The notes under the pieces: model-generated | The model's input: only the letters and a program-made list of their open reading frames with translations | Told to the model about the DNA's origin: nothing | The model's database searches: none | NCBI RefSeq assembly: GCF_006575665.1 | Contig: NZ_CP041253.1 | Span: 935,501 to 999,500 of the forward strand | Direction: 5' to 3' | Source of the DNA: Echinicola soli | GTDB lineage: Bacteria; Bacteroidota; Bacteroidia; Cytophagales; Cyclobacteriaceae | DNA length: 64,000 nucleotides | Shown here: in pieces, positions 45,080-53,888 of the stretch | Layout of the letters: each line of letters starts with the position of its first letter | Numbering within the stretch: position 1 is the first letter of the stretch | Program-made: the position numbers and the translations under genes

Positions 45080-45506
45080 TGATTATTATGGGTTATAATG
45101 TTGAATATACGTGGTCAAATCAGAAAATAAGCGGAGCAATGTTCACCTCTTCCATCCTCTAATAAATTGAACCGATTCTTTTCAGCTTATTAATTAACGA
45201 CAAAAAGCCTGATAATCCAGTTGAATCCAAAAGATTTTTTCGCCAAACCATCACACTACAGCACACTCGACAGCCCTCCGTCAGCAGCTTAGTGTAGCAC
45301 TTTTCCGCTTGAATGCGTATTGATTCTTTATACCATCCAATCATATTCTGATGATAAATATCAATGTGAAATTAAGGGTTATTTCCATTTTTATGGTGGC
45401 AACAGATCTGCTAATACATTTTCGGCTCAAAACGTAGCGAAATCAGGATGGACTTTCCAATTCGCCTTGTTTTCCCTTATCTTTGGGCTGGACCAGGAAA
45501 AGAGAC
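45080..45506. other. Intergenic region between DUF4212 and nth
   Basis: This divergent region should carry promoters for both the acetate symporter genes and nth. Short ORFs occur on both strands but show no protein-like pattern. No terminator, RNA or clear promoter element was recognised. Confidence 0.4.
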
Positions 45507-46190
45507 ATGTTAAAGAAAGAGCGTTACGAAGCATTTATTGACCATTTTTCCACGCACATGCCCACTGCAGAGACGGAACTGCAGTATGAAACGCCGTTTC
45601 AGTTATTAACAGCAGTCATCTTAAGTGCCCAATGTACCGATAAGCGCATCAATATGGTCACACCAGCTATTTTCAGGGACTTCCCGACTCCTGAGCATTT
45701 GGCTGCATCGCATTTTGACGAGCTTTTCCCTTATATCAAATCGGTTTCTTACCCCAACAACAAAACCAAGCACCTGCTGGGCATGGCCAAAATGTTGGTG
45801 GAGGATTTTAACAGTGAGATTCCAGATACGGTCAAAGAGCTGATCAAACTCCCTGGGGTGGGCAGAAAGACGGCCAATGTCATCACATCAGTGGTCTGGA
45901 ACCAGCCCAATATGGCGGTGGACACCCATGTTTTCCGCGTTTCCAAACGCCTTGGACTAGTGCCTCAGAATGCTAAAACACCCCTTGAGGTAGAAAAACA
46001 GCTGATCAAGCATATCCCCAAAGAACACATCCATGTGGCCCATCACTGGCTGATCCTGCACGGCCGCTATGTCTGCCTGGCCAGAAGTCCAAAGTGTACC
46101 GAATGTGAGATCACGCACTTTTGCCGGTATTTTGAAAAAAACCAAGCCAAAATAGAATCCGGGAAAGAGTTACTTCCCAAAAGAAAATAG
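45507..46190 (+). CDS. nth: Endonuclease III
   Basis: The DNA glycosylase/AP lyase removes oxidised pyrimidines. The 227-residue protein starts at the ATG at 45507; eight further codons upstream have no family match. It has the helix-hairpin-helix LPGVGRKTANVI with the catalytic Lys, VDTHVFRVSKRLGL with the catalytic Asp, and a C-terminal 4Fe-4S loop C-x6-C-x2-C-x5-C (CLARSPKCTECEITHFC). asnB starts only 2 bases after its stop, so the three genes nth-asnB-glycosyltransferase are probably one transcript. Confidence 0.96.
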   Translation: MLKKERYEAFIDHFSTHMPTAETELQYETPFQLLTAVILSAQCTDKRINMVTPAIFRDFPTPEHLAASHFDELFPYIKSVSYPNNKTKHLLGMAKMLVEDFNSEIPDTVKELIKLPGVGRKTANVITSVVWNQPNMAVDTHVFRVSKRLGLVPQNAKTPLEVEKQLIKHIPKEHIHVAHHWLILHGRYVCLARSPKCTECEITHFCRYFEKNQAKIESGKELLPKRK

Positions 46191-46192
46191 CC

Positions 46193-47989
46193 ATGTGCGG
46201 GATCAACCTGGCAATGAACTTTTCCAAAGATGGGGAAACCGCCATTCAGCAAATGATGCAGGCCACCGCACACCGTGGACCAGATCATTCCGCCTGGTGC
46301 AGGATCAACGATCAGTTATTCGTGGCAGGAAACCGTCTGAAGACCGTTGACCTGGGTGATTGGTCCAACCAGCCTGTGCAAATCGATGACGGGGCATTTA
46401 CACTCGTGTGGAACGGGGCCATTTACAATTCCGACGAACTCCGGAATGAACTTTTGAAGAAGGGAGTCGTTTTCGAAAGCCGCTCCGACAGTGAAGTCCT
46501 GCTTCGATGGCTAAAAATGCATGGGACTTCAGGCATAAGATCCCTTCAGGGGATGTACGCATTGGTTTTTATCCATAAAGAAAATAAAGAAGTCATCATC
46601 GCCAGAGACCCACATGGTAAAAAACCACTGTATTACTTTCACCAAAACACCCGTTGGCTCCTTTCATCGGAAGCACGCAGCATCATTTCTTCCGGGCTTA
46701 TCCCAAAGCGGCTGGACAAAGCCCAATTGTTGCCCTATTTTTACTCCAGGCACAGCTTTCCGGACAAAAGTTTCTTCCAGCAAATCCAGCAAGTATTTCC
46801 CGGGAAAGTAATTCAGCTGGATTTTGAGGGAAATATTACGCGTGAGCACTGCACTGAAATCCCCACACAGAGCCAAAAGCTCCCTGACAAAAACCGCTTC
46901 CGGTCCCTTATAACCGATGCAGTATTGAAGCATTTTCAGGCGGATGTACCAGTGGGTATTTTACTGAGCGGTGGTGCAGACAGTAGTTTGCTTCTGCAAT
47001 GCTGGGCACAGGAAACAGATATCCCACTACATACGTTTACGATAGGTTTTGAGCAGAAGTACCTGAAAAAATATCCTGATCCGGTCTATGCACGTAACGT
47101 CTCCGAAAAATACCGCTGTGCCCACCATGAAGTTCTCATCACCCCAGAACTTTTACTTCAGCAGTTGCCCGATTACATCGCATCGCTAGACCAGCCAGTG
47201 GGTGACAGTGCGAGTTTCCTCAGCTGGATGATTGCCAAAGAAGCCAAACAGCATGTCCGCATCCTCATCAGCGGTGCTGGTGCAGACGAGCTGTTCAGCG
47301 GGTATAACCGACACGAAGCATTTAAACACTATCTGCAGCACAAAGCACTTGCTCTAAAAGTAGCCAAATCCATCGGCAACCTTCCGTTCTCAGGCAGGCA
47401 TTCCCGGAAATTGGGAAAGGGAATAAAAGAAGATGAAGCCACTACTTTCTTAAACTTCAGTTCACTAAACACTATTCCAGAAAATCACATTAGCGCATTC
47501 TCTGGCTACTATCCCAAAGGTTTCACGCCATACATGGCTGCCCTGGAGTGGGACCGCAGCTATTATCTGGTAAATGACGTACTCAAAATCCACGACAATG
47601 CCCTGATGGCCCATGGTGTGGAGGGCAGGGCTCCTTATTTGGACAGGGCATTGGTCAGCCTGAGCAAATCACTCAGCCAAGAACAGCACCTCTCCCTAAA
47701 GCCTAAAGAATGGATCAAGGCCCTCTTGGTTGATGGGGGACAAGCAAAGGTCGCTTCCCGCAAAAAAATGGGCTTTGGTTTACCCTTGCGGGAATGGCTT
47801 GAAGAAGACAAAACGCTCCAGTCTTTGGTTTTTCAAACGATCAAAACCTTTGCCCAAGAGCAACAGGGCACTATTCCTGAAGAAATGCTTACCTTGGCAC
47901 TCGAACCAGGCAAAAACCTGAAGGCCCATTTTCTGGAAATCTGGAACCTGTATATCCTCGCCGCCTGGTGTAAGTATCATAAACTATGA
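46193..47989 (+). CDS. asnB: Asparagine synthase (glutamine-hydrolysing)
   Basis: The 598-residue enzyme has an N-terminal class II glutaminase domain with nucleophile Cys2 (MCGI), HRGPDH, WNGAIYN and RSDSEVLL. The C-terminal synthetase domain has PP-loop LLSGGADSSLL. It makes asparagine from aspartate and glutamine, but many members next to glycosyltransferase genes amidate sugar acids in surface polysaccharide synthesis. The overlap of 4 bases with the glycosyltransferase gene favours that role here; this is inferred from context. The start is fixed by the need for Cys2. Confidence 0.92.
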   Translation: MCGINLAMNFSKDGETAIQQMMQATAHRGPDHSAWCRINDQLFVAGNRLKTVDLGDWSNQPVQIDDGAFTLVWNGAIYNSDELRNELLKKGVVFESRSDSEVLLRWLKMHGTSGIRSLQGMYALVFIHKENKEVIIARDPHGKKPLYYFHQNTRWLLSSEARSIISSGLIPKRLDKAQLLPYFYSRHSFPDKSFFQQIQQVFPGKVIQLDFEGNITREHCTEIPTQSQKLPDKNRFRSLITDAVLKHFQADVPVGILLSGGADSSLLLQCWAQETDIPLHTFTIGFEQKYLKKYPDPVYARNVSEKYRCAHHEVLITPELLLQQLPDYIASLDQPVGDSASFLSWMIAKEAKQHVRILISGAGADELFSGYNRHEAFKHYLQHKALALKVAKSIGNLPFSGRHSRKLGKGIKEDEATTFLNFSSLNTIPENHISAFSGYYPKGFTPYMAALEWDRSYYLVNDVLKIHDNALMAHGVEGRAPYLDRALVSLSKSLSQEQHLSLKPKEWIKALLVDGGQAKVASRKKMGFGLPLREWLEEDKTLQSLVFQTIKTFAQEQQGTIPEEMLTLALEPGKNLKAHFLEIWNLYILAAWCKYHKL

Positions 47990-49179
47990 GAATCATCTAC
48001 ATCCATCAATACTTCGTCACCCCAGAAGAAGGCGGGGCAGTTCGCTCATATCACCTGGCCAAAGGGATGGTAGAAGCCGGCATGGACGTGGAGATGATCA
48101 CCGCCCACAATGAAGGGCGATATAAGCTGAAAGAGGTCGATGGCATAAACGTCCATTACCTTCCTGTCCCTTATGACAATTGTTTTGGTTTTTACCACCG
48201 CATCTGGGCATTCTATAAGTTTGTACAGCATGCAAAAAAACTGATAAAACAGCTTCAGCGTCCTGATCTGCTGTATATCACCTCTACACCACTGACCACT
48301 GGACTGATAGGATTATGGGCCAAAAGGAGCCTTCGACTACCCTACGTTTTTGAAGTACGGGACCTATGGCCGGAAGCCCCCATCCAGGTAGGAATGATCA
48401 GAAATTCGTTTTTGAAGAAAGCACTTTACCGGCTGGAGAAAAATATCTATGACCAAGCAATAAAGGTCATTGGACTATCTGAAGGGATCTGTGCATACAT
48501 TTGCGACAAAGTCCCCAATCAAAAAGTAAGTTTGATTCCAAATTTTTCTGATGTGGATTTCTTCTCCCCATCCGCAAAAAAAAATCACGGCTTTCTGCAT
48601 GAGATGGGCTGGAGCCCCGATCACCTGACTATCGCTTACACAGGGGCAGTGGGTGATGTAAATGCTGTGGACGAATTGGTATCACTTGCGGCACTATCGC
48701 AAATAAAACAGAAACCCTGGCAATTTGCAATCATGGGGAAAGGCAAGCAGCTGGATGCTATCAAAGCCAAATCATATCGTTTGGGACTAAAAAACCTCCG
48801 GTTTCTGCCTTTTGGGGATAAAGAGCAGGTCAAAAAACTGCTTAGCCACGCTGACGTGTCATTCGTTTCCTTTGACCATTTACCAGTACTGGAAACCAAT
48901 AGTCCCAACAAATTCTTCGACGCCATCGCGATGGGCAATGCCATCCTGATCAACCACCGTGGGTGGATTTTGGAACTTGTAATGGCTCATGGGCTTGGAC
49001 TGTTCTTCGATCACAAAAAACCACAACAGACACTGCTTGAACTGGAGAAATTAGAAAAGAATCCCGAGCTGTTGAGAGGCATGAAATTACGATCCAGGGA
49101 ATTGGCAGTAAGTCGCTTTTCCGCACCAATTGCAGTCGAAAAACTGTTGAAATTCCTTGGGGACAGTCCACCTTTCTAA
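47986..49179 (+). CDS. Glycosyltransferase family 4, WbuB-like
   Basis: The 397-residue GT-B enzyme starts MRIIYIHQYFVTPEEGGAVRSYHLAKGM, typical of WbuB/fucosaminyl-transferase-like proteins. It has FEVRDLWPEAPIQVG and KVIGLSEGICAYI. In its C-terminal domain are YTGAVGDVNAVDELV and ETNSPNKFFDAIAMGNAILIN, which holds the nucleotide-sugar-binding E-x7-E type region (here shortened). It most likely adds a sugar to an O-antigen or capsule precursor. It overlaps asnB by ATGA and has no other polysaccharide genes beside it, so it is an isolated piece of such a pathway. Confidence 0.92.
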   Translation: MRIIYIHQYFVTPEEGGAVRSYHLAKGMVEAGMDVEMITAHNEGRYKLKEVDGINVHYLPVPYDNCFGFYHRIWAFYKFVQHAKKLIKQLQRPDLLYITSTPLTTGLIGLWAKRSLRLPYVFEVRDLWPEAPIQVGMIRNSFLKKALYRLEKNIYDQAIKVIGLSEGICAYICDKVPNQKVSLIPNFSDVDFFSPSAKKNHGFLHEMGWSPDHLTIAYTGAVGDVNAVDELVSLAALSQIKQKPWQFAIMGKGKQLDAIKAKSYRLGLKNLRFLPFGDKEQVKKLLSHADVSFVSFDHLPVLETNSPNKFFDAIAMGNAILINHRGWILELVMAHGLGLFFDHKKPQQTLLELEKLEKNPELLRGMKLRSRELAVSRFSAPIAVEKLLKFLGDSPPF

Positions 49180-49281
49180 ATATCTCTCCCCATGATCGAT
49201 CTCTGTTTTAAGGAAACTATAACAGAAATTATCAATTAGCAGAATCGTTTTTTAAGCGCAAATTAAGTATATTAAAATACT

Positions 49282-49462
49282 GTCGTCCGACTAAATTTCA
49301 CATACGCTGAAAAAGTAGGTTTAAACGAAAAGAGAAAAGATTTTTTCGATTTCCTAAAACTACCCCTTCCGCTGAAGGGCTGATCAGAAAGTCCCCCTTA
49401 AGGGGATTTAGGGGTAGGTTTTGACGAATTTCCTTCGAAAGGAAAATCTTTACTCGGACGCC
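49282..49462. repeat. Imperfect foldback element with CCCCCTTAAGGGG core
   Basis: CGTCCGACT near 49284 and ACTCGGACG near 49453 face each other. Inside them AAGATTTT...AAAACTACCCC and GGGGTAGGTTTT...AAAATCTT pair again around a core with CCCCCTTAAGGGG. The core is of the same kind as 21367-21389 and 57303-57346. Confidence 0.5.
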
Positions 49463-49496
49463 AATGATATTAAAATACAAATACGCTGATTTTTAA

Positions 49497-49506
49497 CCCG
49501 GTTTAT
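49497..49506. repeat. Target site duplication, left copy
   Basis: CCCGGTTTAT directly precedes the left inverted repeat and is repeated exactly at 50161-50170 after the right one. Confidence 0.85.
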
Positions 49507-50160
49507 CAATGTCGTTTAGTTAAGGATTTTTTTTAATTTTTGGGTAAGAAAAGGGAGCGTAGTTTTTTTGAAAGAAATCTGACAACGAAAAAGTCCTTTT
49601 CCTTTTCGGAGGACTTTTTAAAACTATTAAAAAACAATATAGAAAATGGATTGACACGAGACAGGTTCCGTACGACTAACAAAGCATTTGTTCGCCAGCG
49701 GTGTTTGGGGTTTACTGATCTTATCTACTTTATGTTAGGTTTAGGTAAATCCAGTGTTCAGCAAGAGCTGGATGATTTTTTTTCGGATAAATTGGTCAGC
49801 TGTTCCAAAGGAGCTTTCAGTCAGCAGCGATCCAAACTAAACCCCAAGGTGTTTACCTGGCTGAATGAAAAACAATGTTCTTTTTATTATAATAAAGCCA
49901 GCCATGTCCGTAGATGGAAAGGTTTTCGGCTTATAGGTATTGACGGCAGTACTCTGCAGCTTCCTTACAGTAAAGAACTGGCAAAAGGTTTTGGCCAGTT
50001 CGAAACCCGGACTGAAAACGGCAGAAAATATCCGATTACGCTTTCAAACTATTGCTTCAGCTTGAAATAGTGCGGCCCAACAGGTCGGTTCCAAAAATAA
50101 AAAGGTATAGCGCTAGACCCAGCAATTTTATAACTTATAATCCTTAACTAAACGACATTG
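49507..50160 (+). mobile_element. IS4-type element with internal deletion, bounded by perfect 22-bp inverted repeats
   Basis: The left end 49507-49528 (CAATGTCGTTTAGTTAAG plus GATT) is the exact reverse complement of the right end 50139-50160. The element is flanked by a 10-bp direct duplication (CCCGGTTTAT), the length range IS4-family elements produce. It is 654 bp and carries only the beginning and the end of a transposase gene, so it cannot move alone but keeps both ends. The left flank may be part of an older repeat, since the sequence after the right copy runs into dispersed repeat B. Confidence 0.88.
49540..50147 (+). pseudogene. IS4-family transposase, internally deleted
   Basis: The reading frame from TTG at 49540 gives 176 residues: an N-terminal IS4 region with KAFVRQRCLGFTDLIYFMLGLG, AFSQQRSKLNPKVF and IGIDGSTLQLP, whose first Asp is the first residue of the DDE triad. 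After RTENGRKYPITL the frame leaves the family. In another frame directly after this point the DNA reads LEIVRPNRSVPKIKRYSARP and ends FITYNP with a stop at 50145-50147, which looks like an IS4 transposase C-terminus. The middle, with the second Asp and the Glu, is therefore deleted, with the junction near 50038-50055. Confidence 0.85.
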
Positions 50161-50170
50161 CCCGGTTTAT
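50161..50170. repeat. Target site duplication, right copy
   Basis: CCCGGTTTAT directly follows the right inverted repeat of the IS4-type element and equals 49497-49506. Confidence 0.85.
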
Positions 50171-50189
50171 GCATTAGGAATCGTTGTGG

Positions 50190-50400
50190 CCTGTCCTCCC
50201 GAAATCCTTCGGGACAGGCTGACGGATATCGGGAAGAGCTGAAACTGCAAGAACATCAGTTGGTTTGGAGGTATGGGCGTAGCACCGTTACGGTGTACCC
50301 TGTCTGGCCGCCAGGTAAAACCTAAAACTAAAGCGTAGCGGCTGATTTTAAAGCAATTTCGGGTCACAATAGATAGGCTAATACATATTCCGGGTTTAAC
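50190..50400. repeat. Cluster of palindromic repeats and dispersed repeat copy B
   Basis: CCTGTCctCCCGAA-atcc-TTCGGGaCAGG makes a strong hairpin near 50191-50219. GTAGCACCG-tta-CGGTGTACC follows near 50279-50300. From 50341 to 50400 the sequence matches copy A at 29793-29848 over AAGCAATTTCGGGTCACAA and the following AGATAG, and copy C at 24254-24288. Confidence 0.6.
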
Positions 50401-50430
50401 AGCTTACAAACCCCTCATGCTTCTTTTGCC

Positions 50431-51174
50431 ATGAAAAACATTCGACATATATGGTTTTTCTTGCTACTGCTTTTGGCTAGCTGCACTTCTGGTCACCAGG
50501 AAAAGAAAACGTTTTCTTCCGAACTGGGGGCTGAAAAAATGCAGGCTCTCTCCATGCTCATTGATTCGTATGGGCGGTTTTTGAAGGTAAATTATGCTGA
50601 TATCTCTAGCCAGGAGGAAAAGACAAGGCACTTTCTTGAGGACATTTTTCGTCAACGCCCCATCACTGCTATCAAACAAATGCCGGGAATCACTGAAGCG
50701 CTCCAAGCCATGGAAAGCTCAGGTCTCCGAAAGGACATTTATATCTATGAACATGAAGTGGATAACTATCCCGAATATCCTGTCAAGCAGCTTATGCCCT
50801 CCAACTTTCCTGATTATTCCCTAAGCAGTCATCGATTGAGGTCTGGGATCATTGCCCACACTACTTTAACAATTTCATCACCTTCCACTGTAACACTCCG
50901 CAAAAAAACTTCACTTACATTTAACAAAGATGGGCTCTTTATGTATGCTTTGGCCACGGCCAAGTTAAACGATGGGACTTTTATGAACTACCTAAAGTTA
51001 CGGTACAAAACCTCAGATATCCACCCCTATTTTTCAGCAGAGAATTTTTTGGACAATCAGCAAAGGAATGCTCCTTTATGGTTTGAACAGCTGCCGATCA
51101 TCATTGACATCTATTACAAAATGCTACTAACCGATGAAAAAACGATCGATGGAGGACTGATGAGCTATCGCTAA
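50431..51174 (+). CDS. Lipoprotein of unknown function
   Basis: I do not recognise a named family. The 247-residue product has a lipoprotein signal (IRHIWFFLLLLLASC, Cys18). After it comes ELGAEKMQALSMLIDSYGRFLKVNY, a pattern I associate with uncharacterised Bacteroidota lipoproteins, then a helical first half and a mixed second half. Ser- and Thr-rich residues around 145-165 (HTTLTISSPSTVTL) read less protein-like than the rest, so an internal sequence change there is possible but I could not show one. It stands alone between repeat DNA and msrB. Confidence 0.65.
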   Translation: MKNIRHIWFFLLLLLASCTSGHQEKKTFSSELGAEKMQALSMLIDSYGRFLKVNYADISSQEEKTRHFLEDIFRQRPITAIKQMPGITEALQAMESSGLRKDIYIYEHEVDNYPEYPVKQLMPSNFPDYSLSSHRLRSGIIAHTTLTISSPSTVTLRKKTSLTFNKDGLFMYALATAKLNDGTFMNYLKLRYKTSDIHPYFSAENFLDNQQRNAPLWFEQLPIIIDIYYKMLLTDEKTIDGGLMSYR

Positions 51175-51358
51175 TAATATCAAGTCCCGTAGGTGATCCC
51201 AATATACCTAACAAAGACCTTAGTGAATTTGTGGCAGGAAAAGATGTTAACCAGGTTTGGAGCTAATCATGGAAAAGTTTTGTTGTGTAGTAGGAATTAT
51301 TTAAGCGTAATTTCAAAACCAATTATAAATTCGATTTGAGAAATAAACTTCACCGATC

Positions 51359-51802
51359 ATGCTAAACTGGTCAAACGTCATTCATTTTGCAAACAACGGT
51401 AGCCCGGCTCCCAAGAAAAGGACAGAAAAAAGTGAAGAGGAATGGAAAGGCCTCCTTACTCCAGAGCAATTTAATATCACCCGTCTAAAAGGCACCGAGA
51501 GAGCGCATAGTTCAGAGATGTGTAGCCTTTTCGAACCTGGAAAATATGCCTGCATCTGTTGTGACACATTACTTTTCGATGCGGGGGAAAAATTCGAAAG
51601 TGGCACGGGCTGGCCCTCCTTCACCCAGCCCGTGGAAGAAAGTGCAGTGGCTTATCATAAGGACGTAGGCTTTGGAATGGTTCGCGTGGAAATCACATGT
51701 AATTCTTGTGATGCACACTTGGGGCACGTTTTTCCAGACGGCCCCGAACCTAGTGGACTCCGCTACTGTGTCAATGCCGTTTCCATGAAAAAAGTTACTT
51801 AA
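51359..51802 (+). CDS. msrB: Peptide methionine-R-sulfoxide reductase
   Basis: The enzyme reduces the R form of methionine sulfoxide in proteins. The 147-residue protein has zinc-binding pairs CICC and CNSC, ESGTGWPSF, and the catalytic Cys in GLRYCVN. It has no signal peptide, so it is cytoplasmic. No msrA is nearby. It has 184 bases of upstream sequence with no recognisable promoter element. Confidence 0.95.
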   Translation: MLNWSNVIHFANNGSPAPKKRTEKSEEEWKGLLTPEQFNITRLKGTERAHSSEMCSLFEPGKYACICCDTLLFDAGEKFESGTGWPSFTQPVEESAVAYHKDVGFGMVRVEITCNSCDAHLGHVFPDGPEPSGLRYCVNAVSMKKVT

Positions 51803-52020
51803 TCCGGTAATAAGCAACCACCATATTACAAACCTCGGTATTTGGGGGAGGATGCCATTGGGGTACTGAAGCAGTGTTACAGCATTTGGAAGGCGTCCAA
51901 GAAGGGCAGCAGGGCTGAGTATTCTAATTTTCCGAAGCCCTGCTTAAGCTCCATGCTGTTTTAACGCCATCGTCTGGCAGCATTGAGGTATTCCTATAAA
52001 TTGGTTCTTACTGAAAATAT

Positions 52021-52695
52021 TTATACTGTTGCATTACCCAGGGCTCGGTCTTCATATTGATAGCCGTATTGCTCAACAACGGACTTAAAGGATGTTTTCC
52101 CCTCTTCTGTCATGTAGGGAATAATAAGTTCCCAAATATGATGAGCCATTTCCCCCTCAGGTTTATCCTGTTGATTCCCCAATACCTCTCGCTGAGCCAA
52201 CCAAAATGTGATTATAATACGAATGGTCCTTTTAAGCCTTTCAGCATAAGTTTTTATTTCATCCTTTACAAAGCCATCCTTCATAAAGCGTTCAAAGAAC
52301 TCGGCCATTTGCTTGTTTCTCAATCCTATGGTTTCCTTCAGCAGCTGACTTACTTCTGGATAGGATCGTGAGATTTCTAAAACATCCTGATTAAAAAACC
52401 TGTACTTAAACTGAAACGCTTCCAAATGAAGCAAAAGCATATGGAAATCGGCAAACGAAGAAGTAGATCCCGTCCCAATTTCATAGGAAGCGCTCATTTC
52501 TTTCCTCATTTGCTTGTAGATTGCTACAAGAATGGCCTCACGGTTTTTATAATGGTAATCGAGATTACCATGGCTTATCCCTAATTCCGCAGCAATATGC
52601 CTGCTTGTAATATTGTGGGCTCCATGTTCATTATAGAGACGAATGGCCTCGTTGATAATCCGTTGTTTTGTAGAGACTTTTTTCTTCTTTTCCAT
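52021..52695 (-). CDS. TetR/AcrR-family transcriptional regulator
   Basis: The 224-residue protein has an N-terminal TetR helix-turn-helix: TKQRIINEAIRLYNEHGAHNITSRHIAAELGISHGNLDYHYKNREAILVAIY (about 8-60). The ligand-binding C-terminal helices are not family-specific. The recognition helix region ISHGNLDYHYKN is the TetR signature in a Bacteroidota-type variant. No obvious target gene is adjacent; the inverted repeat at 52743-52798 upstream of its start may be its own operator. Confidence 0.9.
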   Translation of the reverse strand: MEKKKKVSTKQRIINEAIRLYNEHGAHNITSRHIAAELGISHGNLDYHYKNREAILVAIYKQMRKEMSASYEIGTGSTSSFADFHMLLLHLEAFQFKYRFFNQDVLEISRSYPEVSQLLKETIGLRNKQMAEFFERFMKDGFVKDEIKTYAERLKRTIRIIITFWLAQREVLGNQQDKPEGEMAHHIWELIIPYMTEEGKTSFKSVVEQYGYQYEDRALGNATV

Positions 52696-52742
52696 AATTT
52701 TAAAACTAACGCACGGTGCATTTATTATTATACTGGTTAAAT

Positions 52743-52798
52743 ATCACTAAAAATGCTTTAAATCACCAATTTAAAACACTTTTCACTGTTTTAGTGAT
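52743..52798. promoter_or_regulatory. Inverted repeat upstream of tetR, possible operator
   Basis: ATCACTAAAA (52743-52752) and TTTTAGTGAT (52789-52798) are exact inverted copies 36 bases apart, beginning 48 bases upstream of the TetR start. The spacing is long for one dimer site, so it could be two half-sites or a looping arrangement. Confidence 0.35.
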
Positions 52799-53888
52799 TC
52801 TTTTCACTCTAAAAGAAGTAGTTTTTTTTACTTTATACCGTTTATTTATGTTTGGCGAATTCGGTCTTTTCGTAATATAAGCTTGCCAGAGGCATATCCA
52901 TTCACAAACAAGACCTGTGGAACCTCCTTTGGTTTATGTTAAGCTTATTGAAACCTCTTCCCGAAGGATTTCTTAACAATGATTTAAAATAGTTGTTTTT
53001 TTAAATCATTAGGAGTAAAGTATTTCGGTTCTATATGATTAATTGGGTAAACTGAGCGCTAGGGGCTATGGAGATCGAAGAATCGTGTGGAGGGATGAAT
53101 TGGTTGCCCATGCTCCTGACGCAGTCGATAATCATATATGTCTTCCGTGCCCATCCTCACAGTACCTACGGCACTGTGAGGATGCTATATCCAATTTCTG
53201 TTACCAAACTAATGCTCCTAACGGGGCATTCCTGCTGACACTTCTGTCGGCTAAAATAGTGAAGAGGGATTCCTGACCAATGTCACTAGGCATTTAAACC
53301 TGGTAAAATCAGGTTGCCTCTAGGGGTTTTTGTGCCGTAGGAACAAAACTATTTCCCTGATCTATCCGCACAAGCAGGGGGCAGTCCCGTAGATAATTTA
53401 CCCACTGTATTCCATATAGAACCAGTATTTCATTACTCAAACCCCAAACATTAAAGGTTTGGGTTGTTAAGAGCTCAGATCTATTAATTTGGTTTGCATG
53501 TTAGGCGGTGTTGATTTACTATTTCACCTCTAAAATAAAGCCAATTTTAAAAATAAAAAACCAATACATAATTTAAACAATTAGAACAATCGACCTAATT
53601 ATACTATCAATTCTTGGATTTCGGCAATTTCTATCATATCCTTTGTCATAGCTTAAAACGCCATAGACACTAAAAAACATTGCCAATGAGCACGTAATAA
53701 ACTATTATCCAGTTTATTACAAAAGAAACGGAACATGTCTGCCCAAGGAGAAATCCACGCTAAGGTCACCTATTTTTTAATAATCAACCCGCAGGTTCGT
53801 CCAAAGTTCATTCCCCTTATCAATCCCCAATTTTAAAAACTGTCCATTTAAGAGCTAGTACAAAACACCCATTTTAGGTGGATTATCT
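52799..53888. other. Gene desert with repeat remnants
   Basis: No convincing gene exists in about 1.1 kb. A short plus ORF at 53043-53276 lies within dispersed repeat DNA. CCCAAAC-attaaag-GTTTGGG (53443-53463) forms a hairpin. AT-rich sequence fills 53520-53720. The downstream side of the sulfatase gene has no clear terminator. Confidence 0.45.
53060..53312 (-). repeat. Dispersed repeat, inverted relative of 34862-35085
   Basis: Read on the minus strand this segment follows 34862-35085 word by word (AAGTGTCAGCAGG, TTAGGAGCATTAG, TTGGTAACAGAAA, AGTGCCGTAGGTACTG, CATATATG-TTATC). It also contains a CCTCACAGT-acctacggc-ACTGTGAGG hairpin that the other copy has lost. Confidence 0.75.

Noticed and set aside
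45159..45541. Short ORFs on both strands before nth
   Set aside because: They have no family pattern and one overlaps the nth start. The interval is better explained as a promoter region.
53043..53276. 77-residue plus-strand ORF in the gene desert
   Set aside because: It lies wholly inside a dispersed repeat that reads antisense to its other copy and does not keep an open frame there.
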